Shown piece after piece: positions 44,663 to 54,395 of a stretch of DNA of 64,000 nucleotides. The number at the start of each line of letters is the position of its first letter. The first letter of the stretch is position 1. A program made the translations under genes and the position numbers. The stretch lies in the NCBI RefSeq assembly GCF_016583625.1, contig NZ_NRRN01000005.1, forward strand, positions 1 through 64,000. Direction: 5' to 3'. The notes under the pieces are model-generated. The model saw only the letters and a list, made by a program, of their open reading frames with translations. It was not told where the DNA came from and did no database searches. This DNA comes from Halorhodospira abdelmalekii (GTDB lineage: Bacteria; Pseudomonadota; Gammaproteobacteria; Nitrococcales; Halorhodospiraceae).

Positions 44663-47600
44663 ATGTACGACACCATGCTCGCACTCATTCGCTCTCTGCT
44701 GCGGCTGTTCGCGGGTGCGCTGCTCACGCTGGGCGCACTGGTGCTGCTGTTGCTGGCGGCGGTGCGCCTGTTGGCTTGGGGCGAAGTGGCCTTGGAACGC
44801 CCCTTAACAGAGGTCGCAGAGCAGCTGCTTGAGCGACCGGTCGAGATCGGTCAGGCGCAGCTGCGCTGGCAGGGGGTGTGGCCGACTCTTGCCCTGCAGC
44901 GGGTTCGCCTCGGTGATCCGGACGATGTGCACGAGATGTTGCAGCTCGCTGCTCTGGAGCTCGCTCCACGCCCGGGGGCGCTTTTTACGGCAGCGCGCGG
45001 TGGTTATCCGGTCTCCATTAAGCTGCAGCAGCTGCGGGTGGCGGTGCATGTAGAGGACGATCGCAGCGTGCGCATCGGTGGGTTGCCGCAGCGTGAGGCA
45101 CCGGCAGCGACACTGCGCCTGCCCGATGCGATCGAACTGACCGACGCCGAGATCTGGCTGCTGCAGCCCGAACAGGCGCCGTCACCGCTGCGTGGTCTCC
45201 GCGGCCGTATCGTGCAGCGCGGCGCCGAGGCCCAAGCGGGGCTGGTCGTGGCAGGGGAGGAGGCCGTGCTTGGACGGGGGCTTGAGCTACGGGCAAACTG
45301 GCCGCTTGATGATCCGCTGCAAGCGCGCCTCTTTGCCCGCTTTGCCGCACTCGATCTGGCGCCGATCGGCGAGGTGGCGGCCCGGCTCGATGAGCAGCTG
45401 CGTGCCCCTACACCGGCGCAGCGCTTTGCCGGGCTGCGTGGCGAGTTGAGCGGACAGCTCCGGGTCGAGCTCAGTGCCGGCTTGCCGCAAGCCGTGTGGG
45501 GAGAGCTTGCACTCAGCGACGGCGGGGTGCATATCGGCGACTATCTGCTGCTCAGCGGGGTGCAGGGGGAGGCGGTGTTCGAGGGGCGGCGCCTCTTCGG
45601 TGAGTTGTGGATGGCCGAGCAGCCACTGGGGTTGCCCCGGCTCTATCGTGAGCCGCTTGAGATCGGCGCAGCGCAGGCAGAGTTCTCCGGCGGAGTGCTG
45701 CCGCAGGGCGGCGGCTGGATCGAGCTTGAGCGCAGTCGAGTGGCGAACCGCGACCTTCAAGGCGGTGGGCGTGGACGCTTTACCCTGACCCCGGGGCAAG
45801 ACCCACAGTTGCGAATTCACGCCGCCTTCGAGCCGGTTGCCGTGACCACCGCGAAGCCCTACCTGCCGGAGGTGTTGCTGCCGGAGCCGGTCTACGATTG
45901 GTTGCAGATGGCGCTGCTAGGTGGTCAGGTCGAGCGCGCCGAATTGCTCTTTCAGGGCTATCCGCTCGACTACCCCTTTAGCGGGGTTGAGCGTGGCGTC
46001 TTCGATGCACGGGTGGCGGTGCGTGACGGTACTCTGCGCTATCAGGAGGAGTGGCCCTCGGTTACCGGTCTGGATGCCGAGCTGCGCTTTTACGGGACGC
46101 GTTTAGAACTGCTCGGTCATCGCGGCGAAAGCTGTGGGGCGCAGCTCTACGGAGTTGAACTGCAGATCGCCGAGTTGCGCGAAGCGCTGTTGGAGTTGAC
46201 CGGTCACGCCGAGGGTTCGGCCGCGGCGGCCCTTTGCTACTTGAGTGAATCACCGATCGCCCGGCAGTGGTTGGCCGAGCCGCCGCTGGCGCTGAGTGCG
46301 GAGGGGCCGTTGGCGCTCGATCTGGGGGTGCGGCTGCCGCTGAGTTCGGCACTGGATGAGGAGCCAAGCTACTTTGGCGAGGTCAAGGCCGATGGGGTTC
46401 GAGTGACTGCTGGCCGTCACTCTGGCCGTCACGGTGGCGATCAAGCTGCCGGTCACGGGCACACAGACGATCACACTGAAGATTACGTCGAGATCAGCCA
46501 GCTAAAGGGGCGTCTGCAGTTCGATCGCGTGGGGCTGCACGAGATCGACTTAAGCGGGCAGTGGGGTGGGGAGCCGGTGACCCTCTCCGGCGGTGTCCAA
46601 ACGCGCGCAGGGCAGTTGCGAACCGTCGTCGAAGCGGCAGCCTTCGGTTCGCCAGTCTCGTTAATTGGACCGCTGGAGCGGGGATGGGAGTGGTTAGACG
46701 GTGCCGCAGCGTGGCGCATTGAGCTCGATGCCCCGGTCTTCACGACGCTACCTTCCGAGTTTTCCGAGCTTTCCGAGCCTTCTGGGGTGTCCGAGGTGGT
46801 CACAGCGGCAGTCGTTGGCGTTGTGCCACCGCTTGCCGAAGCACTGACAGCGCGCAGTGCCCGAGTGCGCATCGACTCCGACCTGGCTGGTGTCAGCCTC
46901 GATTTTCCCGCGCCCTTTGGGTTGAGTCGTGAAGCGCCCCGAGAACTGCGTGCCGAGGTGTGGATTGGGGAAGAAGGGCTCTCACTCTATACCGGACGTT
47001 TGGGGGATTTGGTCACGCTCCACGCCCGGCCGGCCGAGACGGCGTGGCCGGAGGCGGTGGGTCTCCATTTTGGTTCCGGGCGCCCACGGCTGCCCGAACT
47101 CGGGATCACCGTCTCAGGGCGGGTGGATGAGGCTGATCTGGACGCTTGGTGGACGTGGTGGGGGCGCTATGGAGACTCGATTCTGGGCGCCGATCTCCCC
47201 GTCGGAGGGGCGCACGACCCGACCGGCAGCACCGAAAAGAGGGGTAGTACGGAGTTACACCCTTCGACTACGACCGCTCTGTGGCCTTGGCGAGGCCAGC
47301 TCACCATTGCAGAGGCACGGCTGTTTGGGCGCCACTACGGGGTGCAACATATGCGGGCGGAGGTCGATCGTGAGCGAGCGTGGTTGGCGCTCGACGGCGA
47401 CCTGATTGCCGGACAGGCGCGCTGGCCGCAACGGGACGCTATCCTCGAGATTATTCTCGAACACCTCGATATCCCCTATCCGCTCCCGGAGGCAACGGAT
47501 ACGTCGCCGGTGCTTGAAGAGGAGGAGTTTGCGCAGCTGCGCCGCTTGCCGCAGATGGCCAATTGGCCCATTGTGCGCGGGCAGATCGGCAGTTTCAGGC

Positions 47601-48577
47601 TGCAGGAGCGCCACGCCGGTGATGTGGAATTCGAACTGCACCCGCAAGCTGGGGCGCTGGTGCTAGAGCGCGCAAGGTTGCGCGGGCGAACCCTTGAGGT
47701 CGACATGAGTGGGCGCTGGGAGGCTGAGCAGACGCGCATCTTAGGGCGATTGCGCACCCCCGATGTCGGACGTTTGCTCAGTCTCTTTCAGGCTCCGGTC
47801 GCGGTTGATTTGGCACGGGCGACGGTGCACGGCGACGTGACTTGGCCCGGGGCACCGTTCGATTTCGCTGCCCCCATGTTGAACGGAGCACTCGAGCTGA
47901 GGATGCGCGATGGTCGGATTCGCGAAGTCGAACCGGGGGCCGGACGGTTAGCTGGCCTACTGGGGTTGAATATGCTGCCGCGGCGGGTGCTGCTCGATTT
48001 TGGCGATCTTCTGGCTGAAGGGGTGCTCTTCGATCGGGTCGATGGGCAGGTGGTATTCCGTGATGGGCGGGCGAACTTCGAGCGTTTTCGCATTGAGGCG
48101 CCTTTAGCACCCATCTGGATCAGTGGTTCGGTCGATCTGCAAGCGCGCCTTTACGATACGCAGATCCAGGTTGAGCCGCGGGTCGGCGGGACGTTGCCGA
48201 TCGTCGGTTTCCTCTTCGGGGGAGGGGTCGGCGGTGCTGCCGGCCTGCTGGCCGACTGGATGGTCGGACAGGACGTCGACCGGGCGATGGCGCTGCGCTA
48301 CCACGTCACCGGACCTTGGGAGGCGCCGCAGGTGCAGCGGCTGCGTGCCGGTGAGACACCCCGGCCGGAAGCTGAGGAGCGCGAGGCGGCACCAGCGCCG
48401 AGGCCGTCGCGTGGACCGCAGGCTGGGCCACGGCGGCGTCCGCGCCAGCCACGCAGGGTGGACCACGCAGGGTGGACCACGCAGGGTGGACCGCGTACCG
48501 AATCGGGTACTGAACTGAATCCCGGCAAGACTGCGTGGAACAGACTATACCTCATAATATTAAGATATAATGCATAA
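44663..48577 (+). CDS. yhdP: YhdP-family AsmA-like phospholipid transport protein
   Basis: 1304-residue YhdP, a large bridge-like protein with one N-terminal membrane helix (GALLTLGALVLLLLAAVRLL, about 18-37) and a long periplasmic beta body that moves phospholipid towards the outer membrane. The fold shows as repeated short beta-rich segments with an AsmA-like C-terminal domain around 950-1230 (GALELRMRDGRIREVEPGAGRL, VDGQVVFRDGRANFERFRIEAP, RVGGTLPIVGFLFGGGVGGAAGLL). It is longer than the E. coli protein by a disordered Arg/Pro/Gly tail (about 1240-1304). The tail contains a triple 14-bp repeat read in three successive frames. Position between rng and the nitrilase/tldD is conserved. Confidence 0.93.
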   Translation: MYDTMLALIRSLLRLFAGALLTLGALVLLLLAAVRLLAWGEVALERPLTEVAEQLLERPVEIGQAQLRWQGVWPTLALQRVRLGDPDDVHEMLQLAALELAPRPGALFTAARGGYPVSIKLQQLRVAVHVEDDRSVRIGGLPQREAPAATLRLPDAIELTDAEIWLLQPEQAPSPLRGLRGRIVQRGAEAQAGLVVAGEEAVLGRGLELRANWPLDDPLQARLFARFAALDLAPIGEVAARLDEQLRAPTPAQRFAGLRGELSGQLRVELSAGLPQAVWGELALSDGGVHIGDYLLLSGVQGEAVFEGRRLFGELWMAEQPLGLPRLYREPLEIGAAQAEFSGGVLPQGGGWIELERSRVANRDLQGGGRGRFTLTPGQDPQLRIHAAFEPVAVTTAKPYLPEVLLPEPVYDWLQMALLGGQVERAELLFQGYPLDYPFSGVERGVFDARVAVRDGTLRYQEEWPSVTGLDAELRFYGTRLELLGHRGESCGAQLYGVELQIAELREALLELTGHAEGSAAAALCYLSESPIARQWLAEPPLALSAEGPLALDLGVRLPLSSALDEEPSYFGEVKADGVRVTAGRHSGRHGGDQAAGHGHTDDHTEDYVEISQLKGRLQFDRVGLHEIDLSGQWGGEPVTLSGGVQTRAGQLRTVVEAAAFGSPVSLIGPLERGWEWLDGAAAWRIELDAPVFTTLPSEFSELSEPSGVSEVVTAAVVGVVPPLAEALTARSARVRIDSDLAGVSLDFPAPFGLSREAPRELRAEVWIGEEGLSLYTGRLGDLVTLHARPAETAWPEAVGLHFGSGRPRLPELGITVSGRVDEADLDAWWTWWGRYGDSILGADLPVGGAHDPTGSTEKRGSTELHPSTTTALWPWRGQLTIAEARLFGRHYGVQHMRAEVDRERAWLALDGDLIAGQARWPQRDAILEIILEHLDIPYPLPEATDTSPVLEEEEFAQLRRLPQMANWPIVRGQIGSFRLQERHAGDVEFELHPQAGALVLERARLRGRTLEVDMSGRWEAEQTRILGRLRTPDVGRLLSLFQAPVAVDLARATVHGDVTWPGAPFDFAAPMLNGALELRMRDGRIREVEPGAGRLAGLLGLNMLPRRVLLDFGDLLAEGVLFDRVDGQVVFRDGRANFERFRIEAPLAPIWISGSVDLQARLYDTQIQVEPRVGGTLPIVGFLFGGGVGGAAGLLADWMVGQDVDRAMALRYHVTGPWEAPQVQRLRAGETPRPEAEEREAAPAPRPSRGPQAGPRRRPRQPRRVDHAGWTTQGGPRTESGTELNPGKTAWNRLYLIILRYNA
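48449..48490. repeat. 14-bp tandem repeat (three exact copies) in the yhdP 3' end
   Basis: CCACGCAGGGTGGA repeated three times without a mismatch. The unit is not divisible by three, so each copy is translated in a different frame and any gain or loss of a copy changes the C-terminus of YhdP and the stop used. Confidence 0.95.
48566..48571 (+). promoter_or_regulatory. Perfect -10 box upstream of the nitrilase gene
   Basis: TATAAT lies in an AT-rich patch (48541-48590) inside the last codons and just past the end of yhdP. No good -35 is found 16-18 bp upstream (GACTAT/AGACTA there). It may give the nitrilase/tldD/pmbA genes their own transcript start. Confidence 0.4.
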
Positions 48578-48610
48578 CTAAAAAGATTCGCCAGGCGGAG
48601 AGAGACGCTG

Positions 48611-49432
48611 ATGAGTGAAGCAAGAAGATTTACCGTGGCCTCTATTCAGATGGCTTCGGGGCCGCACGTTGAGGCCAACCTAGAGGAGGCGGCGCGGTTG
48701 ATTGGCAAGGCCGCACGTGCCGGAGCCCGCCTCGTCGCACTGCCCGAGAACTTCGCCTTTATGGGGTACCATGAGAGCGATAAGCTCAAGATCGCCGAGC
48801 ACGATGGCAGAGGGATGATTCAAGACTTCCTGGCCGCGCAGGCGAAACGTCACGGTCTCTTTCTCGTCGGCGGAACTGTCCCGCTGCGCAATGCGCAGGG
48901 CGATCGCATCCGTGCGGCGGCGCCGGTCTACGGGCCGGACGGTCAGCGTTTGGGTTGTTATCAGAAGATTCACCTCTTCGATGTCGAAGTTGCTCCTGGG
49001 GAGGCCTATCGTGAGTCCGAGGTTCAGGAGGCGGGTAGCGAGCCGCTGCTGCTCGATACGCCCTTGGGGCGCATCGGGATAGCGATCTGTTATGATCTAC
49101 GTTTTCCCGAGCTGTTTCGGGAGTTGGCGCGCCGTGGCATGGAGATCGCGGTCGTGCCGGCGGCCTTCACCGCTGTGACCGGGGAAGCGCACTGGAGTCT
49201 GCTAGTGCGGACGCGAGCGGTGGAAAACCTCTGCTACGTGGTGGCTTCCGACCAGGGGGGTTACCACGTTAACGGGCGCGAGACCCACGGTGAGAGCATG
49301 GTTGTTGACCCGTGGGGTGGGGTGATGCAGAGTCTCGCAACCGGTGCCGGGGTGGTCACCGCCGAGGTCGATCTCAATCGTCTTTACGATATACGCGGCC
49401 GTTTCCCGGCGCTTGAGCACCGTAAGCTTTAG
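48611..49432 (+). CDS. Carbon-nitrogen hydrolase (nitrilase superfamily)
   Basis: 273-residue carbon-nitrogen hydrolase with the E-K-C triad: E in LVALPENFAFMG (about 44), K in CYQKIHLFDVE (about 120), C in IAICYDLRFPELFRELA (about 158). It belongs to the Nit1-like branch that deaminates side products such as deaminated glutathione; the precise substrate cannot be told. GGCGGAGAG upstream of the ATG is the RBS. Neighbours yhdP and tldD are as in other gammaproteobacteria, where this gene is often annotated only as a carbon-nitrogen hydrolase. Complete. Confidence 0.93.
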   Translation: MSEARRFTVASIQMASGPHVEANLEEAARLIGKAARAGARLVALPENFAFMGYHESDKLKIAEHDGRGMIQDFLAAQAKRHGLFLVGGTVPLRNAQGDRIRAAAPVYGPDGQRLGCYQKIHLFDVEVAPGEAYRESEVQEAGSEPLLLDTPLGRIGIAICYDLRFPELFRELARRGMEIAVVPAAFTAVTGEAHWSLLVRTRAVENLCYVVASDQGGYHVNGRETHGESMVVDPWGGVMQSLATGAGVVTAEVDLNRLYDIRGRFPALEHRKL

Positions 49433-49444
49433 GTCAGCACACAT

Positions 49445-50914
49445 ATGGATGTCGATACTGCCGTGACGAATCTTGACCCGATGCAGCAAGCGAGGAGGCA
49501 ACTGCTCGAACCAGCAGGCTTAGATGAGGCGAGTCTGGAACGCGTTCTGGGCCGTTTGTTGCGCCCGGGAGTCGAGTTCGGCGATCTCTACTTTCAGGCC
49601 GCCCAGCGCGAGGCGTGGGTTCTCGAGGATGGCATCGTCCGGGAGGGTAGCCGCAATATCGATCGCGGTGTCGGCGTGCGTGCAATCCGTGGCGAGCAGA
49701 GCGGCTTCGCTTACTGTGATGAGGTCGATCTGGCGGTACTGCTTGAGGCGGCTGGCGCCGCAGGCGCCATCGCGCGCAGCGGCGGACAGCAGAGCCGGTC
49801 ACAAGCCTTCAGCGCGGCCGCACAGCGGTCGCTCTACGCTGCTGACGATCCGTTGGCCAGTCTGAGTGCCGACGAAAAGGTCGCCTTGCTGCATCGGGCG
49901 GAGGCGGCCGCACGCGCTGTTGACCCGCGTATCGAGCACGTCGTCGTGACGCTCGCCGGCAGCCATGAGACCGTGCTGATTGTCGACTCGGCGGGTGGGT
50001 GGGCGGCTGACATTCGGCCGCTGGTGCGGATCAATGTCTCGGTGTTGGCGGCGGCGGGGGGGCGTCGGGAGAGCGGTGTCAGCGGTGGTGGCGGGCGTTT
50101 TACCTACCCACAGTTGGCCGCTGCCGAGCGTGTTGAGGGTTACGCCCGGGAGGCGGCGCAACAAGCCTTAACCAACCTTGAGGCGGCCGAGGCGCCAGCC
50201 GGAACGCTGCCCGTGGTCCTCGGTCCGGGGTGGCCCGGGGTTTTGCTGCACGAGGCGGTCGGGCACGGTCTGGAGGGCGATTTCAACCGCAAGGGGACCT
50301 CGGCCTTCACCGGCCGGGTCGGCGAGCGGGTCGCCTCGCCGCTGTGTACTGTGGTCGATGATGGTACGTTGCCCGATCGCCGCGGCTCCCTGAGTATCGA
50401 CGACGAAGGTTATCCGACCCGCTGCAATACGCTGATCGAGAACGGGGTGTTGACCGGCTACATGCAGGATCGGCTCAATGCCGGACTGATGGGCGTGGCA
50501 CGAACTGGCAACGCGCGGCGCGAATCCTATGCGCACCTGCCGATGCCGAGGATGACCAATACCTATATGCTCGCCGGTGCGAGTGATCCACAGGAGATCA
50601 TCGCTTCGGTTGATCGTGGCCTCTATGCAGTGCACTTTGGGGGCGGGCAAGTCGATATCACGAGCGGCAAGTTCGTCTTCTCGGCTAGTGAGGCGTACTG
50701 GATCGAAAACGGTAAGATTCAGCACCCGGTCAAGGGGGCAACGCTGATCGGTAGCGGACCGGAGGTGCTGACCCGGGTCAGCATGGTCGGCAACGACCTG
50801 GAGCTCGACAGCGGGATCGGCGTTTGCGGTAAAGAGGGGCAGAGCGTGCCGGTTGGCGTGGGGCAGCCGACGCTCAAGGTGGACGGTATGACGGTAGGGG
50901 GCACAAAGGCTTGA
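49445..50914 (+). CDS. tldD: TldD, metalloprotease subunit
   Basis: 489-residue TldD, catalytic half of the TldD/TldE heterodimeric protease that trims peptides (microcin B17 leader and CcdA antitoxin in E. coli). The zinc-binding sequence [11 protein letters not shown] (269-279) is intact. N-terminus contains [21 protein letters not shown]-terminus shows [25 protein letters not shown]. The stop shares bases with the TTG start of pmbA (TldE), so the pair is co-translated. Full length for the family (481). Confidence 0.97.
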   Translation: MDVDTAVTNLDPMQQARRQLLEPAGLDEASLERVLGRLLRPGVEFGDLYFQAAQREAWVLEDGIVREGSRNIDRGVGVRAIRGEQSGFAYCDEVDLAVLLEAAGAAGAIARSGGQQSRSQAFSAAAQRSLYAADDPLASLSADEKVALLHRAEAAARAVDPRIEHVVVTLAGSHETVLIVDSAGGWAADIRPLVRINVSVLAAAGGRRESGVSGGGGRFTYPQLAAAERVEGYAREAAQQALTNLEAAEAPAGTLPVVLGPGWPGVLLHEAVGHGLEGDFNRKGTSAFTGRVGERVASPLCTVVDDGTLPDRRGSLSIDDEGYPTRCNTLIENGVLTGYMQDRLNAGLMGVARTGNARRESYAHLPMPRMTNTYMLAGASDPQEIIASVDRGLYAVHFGGGQVDITSGKFVFSASEAYWIENGKIQHPVKGATLIGSGPEVLTRVSMVGNDLELDSGIGVCGKEGQSVPVGVGQPTLKVDGMTVGGTKA

Positions 50915-52272
50915 CGGAGAACGGCAACCATAACAACCTGCCGGCGGCTGCTGAGCTTGAGTCTTTAGCGGCGTTTGCCCTGGAGCGCGCGCGCGCGGCG
51001 GGCGCGGATCAGGCTGAGGTGACCCTGGGCAGCGGGGTGGGGTTATCGGTCAACGTGCGCAAGGGTGAGATCGATACTCTGGAGTATCATCGCGATCGGA
51101 CCCTCGGGGTGGTGGTCTACTTCGGCGGGCGTAAGGGGAGCGCTTCGGCAGGAGAGCTCAATGAGCGTGCAATTGCCGAGGCGGTTCACGGCGCTTGCGA
51201 GATCGCCCGCTTTACCTCTGCGGATCCGGCCAACGGGCTGGCGCCGGCGGAGTTGATGGCGGACCGGGATGCCAATCTCGATCTCGATCTGCACCATCCG
51301 TGGGCGCTGAGTGCCGATGATGCAGTCGAGTTGGCGCGCTCTTGTGAGGCGGCGGCGCTCGCCGCTGATACCCGCATTAGCAATACTGAAGGGGCCGGGG
51401 TCAGTGCCCATCGCGGGATTCATACCTTCGCCAACAGCCACGGCTTTATGGCGACGGTTCCGGAGTCGCGCCACAGCATCAACTGTGTGGCGGTGGCTGG
51501 TAGCGGGGCCGATATGCAGCGCGACTATTGGTACACAGTCGCGCGGAGCCCCGACGATCTTGAGGATGCCGAGCAGGTTGGCAGACGTGCGGCCGAACAC
51601 ACTGTGGCCCGTTTAGGGGCCAAGCCGCTGGCTACCGAGCGAGTGCCGGTGCTCTTCCAGGCGCCCGTAGCGCGCGGTCTTATCGGTCACTTGGTCGGTG
51701 CGGTCAGGGGCTCGGCGCTTTACCGCCACGCCTCCTTCCTGCTCGATAGCCAAGGGCAGCAGCTCTTCCCAGAGTGGGTGCAGATGGTTGAGCGCCCGCA
51801 CCTGCCTCGCGCCCTCGGCAGTGCTGCCTTCGATGGTGACGGTGTGGCTACTGCCGACTCACCGCTGATCGCCGATGGCGTATTGCAGCGCTATGTGCTG
51901 GATGCCTACTCGGCGCGGCGCTTGGGGCTGCAGACGACGGCGAATGCGGGCGGGGTGCACAATCTCGAGGTCGCACCCAGTCCGGGCGGTTACGATTTTG
52001 CCGCGCTGTTGCAGCAGCTCGATCGTGGCTTGGTGGTCACCGAGTTGATGGGCCAGGGCGTGAATCTGGTCACCGGGGATTACTCCCGAGGGGCGGCCGG
52101 CTTCTGGGTCGAGAGAGGGGAGATCGTGCGTCCGGTACAGGAAGTGACGATTGCTGGACAGCTGCGCGAACTCTTCGCCAAGGTGCAGGCAGTCGGTAAT
52201 GATATCGACCGGCGCGGTAACATCCGGACCGGGTCTATCCTGCTTGAGCAGATGACAGTGGCCGGTGAGTGA
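50911..52272 (+). CDS. pmbA: PmbA/TldE, TldD partner
   Basis: 453-residue PmbA (TldE), the non-catalytic partner that forms the cavity with TldD. Recognised by the N-terminal [22 protein letters not shown], by [17 protein letters not shown] and by the C-terminal [27 protein letters not shown]. It lacks the HExxxH motif, as expected. Start TTG overlapping the tldD stop (TTGACG), an unusual codon but the one fixed by the overlap and family length (450). It ends the forward-strand core cluster; npr and the PTS genes converge on it, with 44 bp between. Confidence 0.95.
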   Translation: MTENGNHNNLPAAAELESLAAFALERARAAGADQAEVTLGSGVGLSVNVRKGEIDTLEYHRDRTLGVVVYFGGRKGSASAGELNERAIAEAVHGACEIARFTSADPANGLAPAELMADRDANLDLDLHHPWALSADDAVELARSCEAAALAADTRISNTEGAGVSAHRGIHTFANSHGFMATVPESRHSINCVAVAGSGADMQRDYWYTVARSPDDLEDAEQVGRRAAEHTVARLGAKPLATERVPVLFQAPVARGLIGHLVGAVRGSALYRHASFLLDSQGQQLFPEWVQMVERPHLPRALGSAAFDGDGVATADSPLIADGVLQRYVLDAYSARRLGLQTTANAGGVHNLEVAPSPGGYDFAALLQQLDRGLVVTELMGQGVNLVTGDYSRGAAGFWVERGEIVRPVQEVTIAGQLRELFAKVQAVGNDIDRRGNIRTGSILLEQMTVAGE

Positions 52273-52316
52273 TAAGGCGAAGGCGTGTGTAGGCGTGGGT
52301 GCGAGGTGAGCGCGCC

Positions 52317-52586
52317 TTAGTGCGCCTCGCCGAAGCCCTCTTCGACCAGCTGACAGAGCGCGGTCAGCGCTTCCTGCTCGTCGGCGCCATCGGCCTCAAT
52401 CGTTAAGCGGGTTCCGACCCCCGCTGCGAGCATCATCAGCCCCATGATGCTCTTGCCGTTGACCCGCCGATCCCCTGAAGAGACGTGAATCTCGCTGCGG
52501 TACTCGCTAGCGATTGCGACGAAGCGCGCCGCAGCGCGGGCGTGTAAGCCAAGGCGGTTGCAGATGACGGTCTCTTGTTGGGTCAT
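52317..52586 (-). CDS. ptsO: NPr-type phosphocarrier protein
   Basis: 89-residue HPr-family protein of the nitrogen PTS (NPr, ptsO). H15 (NRLGLHARAA) accepts phosphate from EI-Ntr and passes it to EIIA proteins. S46 in VNGKSIMGLMML, the site HprK phosphorylates in its HPr partners, is also present. Last gene of the reverse-strand rpoN-ptsN-hprK-rapZ-EIIA-ptsO block, with its start overlapping the EIIA-Man stop by 4 bp. Expression is therefore coupled to that block. EI-Ntr (PtsP) is not in the window. Confidence 0.93.
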   Translation of the reverse strand: MTQQETVICNRLGLHARAAARFVAIASEYRSEIHVSSGDRRVNGKSIMGLMMLAAGVGTRLTIEADGADEQEALTALCQLVEEGFGEAH

Positions 52587-52990
52587 GAGCCGAGCGGCTC
52601 CTGTTCGCCTAGATCGAGAATGCCGTTGCGTCCGCCTTCGGCGGCTGCGCGCGCGAGTTCGGCGAGCGGGCGATCGGGGTAGTTCAGAACCCGCAGCAGC
52701 ATCGGCAGGTTCAGGCCACTGACGACGCGCGCCGCGTGGCCTTCCGCAGCGGCAACGGCGACATTACCGGGAGTTGAGCCGTAGGCATCGGTCAGGACCA
52801 GGACACCGTCGCCGGCGTCGGCTTCCCTGAGAAGATGAACGGCGCGGGTAACGAGGATCTGTGGGTCGTCCTCGGCGAAGACTTCCAGCGAACGAGTCTG
52901 TAGGGGGCAGAGGCCGAGGGTGCTGGTCGCGGTCTCAAGGAGTTCAACACCGAGATGGCGGTGGGTGATCAATAGCAGTCCGACACTCAC
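52583..52990 (-). CDS. PTS system EIIA(Man)-type protein
   Basis: 135-residue EIIA protein of the mannose family, with H10 (MSVGLLLITHRHLG) as the phosphohistidine and the conserved VLVLTDAYGSTPGNVA pattern around residues 60-75. No sugar permease domains accompany it, so this is a regulatory phosphoacceptor fed by NPr, typical of the nitrogen PTS in gammaproteobacteria that lack sugar transport by PTS. Overlaps both rapZ and ptsO by 4 bp. Complete. Confidence 0.93.
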   Translation of the reverse strand: MSVGLLLITHRHLGVELLETATSTLGLCPLQTRSLEVFAEDDPQILVTRAVHLLREADAGDGVLVLTDAYGSTPGNVAVAAAEGHAARVVSGLNLPMLLRVLNYPDRPLAELARAAAEGGRNGILDLGEQEPLGS

Positions 52991-53850
52991 GATAGCTCCC
53001 GATGGCGTAGGGTCAAGCGGTTGCAGTGTTCGGTCAATTCAGCAGCAAGCCTCTCGGCCAAGTAGACTGAGCGGTGTTGCCCGCCCGTGCAGCCGATTGC
53101 GATTGTCAGATAGCAGCGCCCCGCATCGCGATAGGTGGGCAGCCAGTGGGTGATCATATCGCGGATCTGGCCATAGAGCGTTGCCGTCTCCGGGAAGTCT
53201 GCCAAAAAGGCCCGCACTTCAGGATCTCGACCGGTTTTAGGGCGCAGTTCCGGGACCCAGTGCGGATTGGGCAGACAGCGGGCATCGAAGACGTAGTCGG
53301 CGTCACTCGGCACCCCGTGCTTAAAGCCGAACGACTCGATCAGGAGCGCAAGCTGTGGGCGCTCGCCGGCGAGCTGCGCGTAGATCAGTGCCCGCAAGTC
53401 GTGGACATTCAGGTGTGAGGTGTCGATGCTCCAGGCGGCACTCTCGCGCAGTGGCTCAAGCAGCTGGCGTTCACGGCGCAGTGCCTCGCTCAACGGACGA
53501 TCCGGGTCGGCGAGCGGATGGCGCCGCCGGGTCTCGCTGTAGCGACGCATGAGAATCGCGTCGTCGGCATAGAGAAAGAGCAGCTCAGGGGTGATTTGCC
53601 CCTCTAGCGCGTTGAGTCTCTCCGGTAGCGATTGGAGATCGCTGCGCGGATTGCGCGCGTCGATGCCGACGGCGTATTGATGGTCGGTCGTCTGTGAGGG
53701 ATTGCGCAGGGCGTAGCGAGCAAAGTCCGTAATCAAGCTTACGGGCAGATTGTCGATGCAGTAGAAGCCAGCGTCCTCCAGCGTATGCAGCGCAACGCTC
53801 TTACCGGAGCCGGATAGACCGCTGACAATGATTAGCCGGACGGGGGCCAC
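52987..53850 (-). CDS. rapZ: RapZ, RNase adaptor / nucleotide-binding protein
   Basis: 287-residue RapZ (YvcJ/YhbJ). In E. coli it targets sRNA GlmZ to RNase E and so controls GlmS; nucleotide or metabolite sensing is its general role. Walker A GLSGSGKS (11-18) heads the N-terminal domain. Signature parts: FYCIDNLPVSLI, LDARNPR-like GIDARNPRSDLQ, and the C-terminal TIAIGCTGGQHRSVYLAERLA (about 249-269), the RNA-binding domain. GTG start, overlapping the hprK-like gene by 19 bp. Keeps the standard position after hprK. Confidence 0.96.
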   Translation of the reverse strand: MAPVRLIIVSGLSGSGKSVALHTLEDAGFYCIDNLPVSLITDFARYALRNPSQTTDHQYAVGIDARNPRSDLQSLPERLNALEGQITPELLFLYADDAILMRRYSETRRRHPLADPDRPLSEALRRERQLLEPLRESAAWSIDTSHLNVHDLRALIYAQLAGERPQLALLIESFGFKHGVPSDADYVFDARCLPNPHWVPELRPKTGRDPEVRAFLADFPETATLYGQIRDMITHWLPTYRDAGRCYLTIAIGCTGGQHRSVYLAERLAAELTEHCNRLTLRHRELS

Positions 53851-54395
53851 GCGTGCTCCTTGTACAGAGTGCAGACTAATTCGATAAGGGCAGCCACAGG
53901 GCGTTGTGGTGCCGCCGTGATGGTGTACTGCGGCACCTCGATGCCGAGCCGGTTGCCGAGTTGGTGACGACCGTAGAGCGTTGAGTCGGGGTGCGTCTCA
54001 CCACGTTCAGGCTGCAGCACAACCTCAAGAGCGATAGCGGCCGACTCGGCGATCGCCCCTCGGCCAAAACAGGCGCCGACGTCGATGAAACCGAGATCGC
54101 GGATATGAAGCCGCTGTACAGAGTGCATCGTGGCGCATCCGCTCTGGCTAACAGCCGGAGCTGTCGGCGGTGCCCGTCCGATCAGACGATCGCCGCATCG
54201 CTCCAGGTGTACGGCGTCATCGGCAACCAGCGCATAGCCGCGTGCGAGTAACGCCAGTGCGCAGTCGCTCTTACCTGAGCCGCTCGGTCCGGTCAGCAGC
54301 ACGCCGCGACCAGCGCTCGTTAGTAGAACGCCCGGGATTACCGGTGTGTTTGAGGTCGCCACCGGTGTGTTGTCGACCGGCAAACCTGTGCTCAT
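53832..54395 (-). CDS. hprK: Short HPr kinase/phosphorylase-like protein
   Basis: 187-residue protein corresponding to the C-terminal kinase half of HprK. Walker A GPSGSGKS (36-43) and LVADDAVHLERCG match the nucleotide and catalytic regions; LHIRDLGFIDVGACFGRGAI is the K3/second HprK signature. The roughly 125-residue N-terminal domain of standard HprK (about 310 residues) is absent; instead a short linker starts at ATG 54395, which overlaps the ptsN stop (ATGA). Alphaproteobacteria have similarly short forms that still phosphorylate HPr Ser46. S46 is kept in the partner NPr, supporting function. A start at 54419 is possible but runs inside ptsN. Confidence 0.85.
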   Translation of the reverse strand: MSTGLPVDNTPVATSNTPVIPGVLLTSAGRGVLLTGPSGSGKSDCALALLARGYALVADDAVHLERCGDRLIGRAPPTAPAVSQSGCATMHSVQRLHIRDLGFIDVGACFGRGAIAESAAIALEVVLQPERGETHPDSTLYGRHQLGNRLGIEVPQYTITAAPQRPVAALIELVCTLYKEHAWPPSG

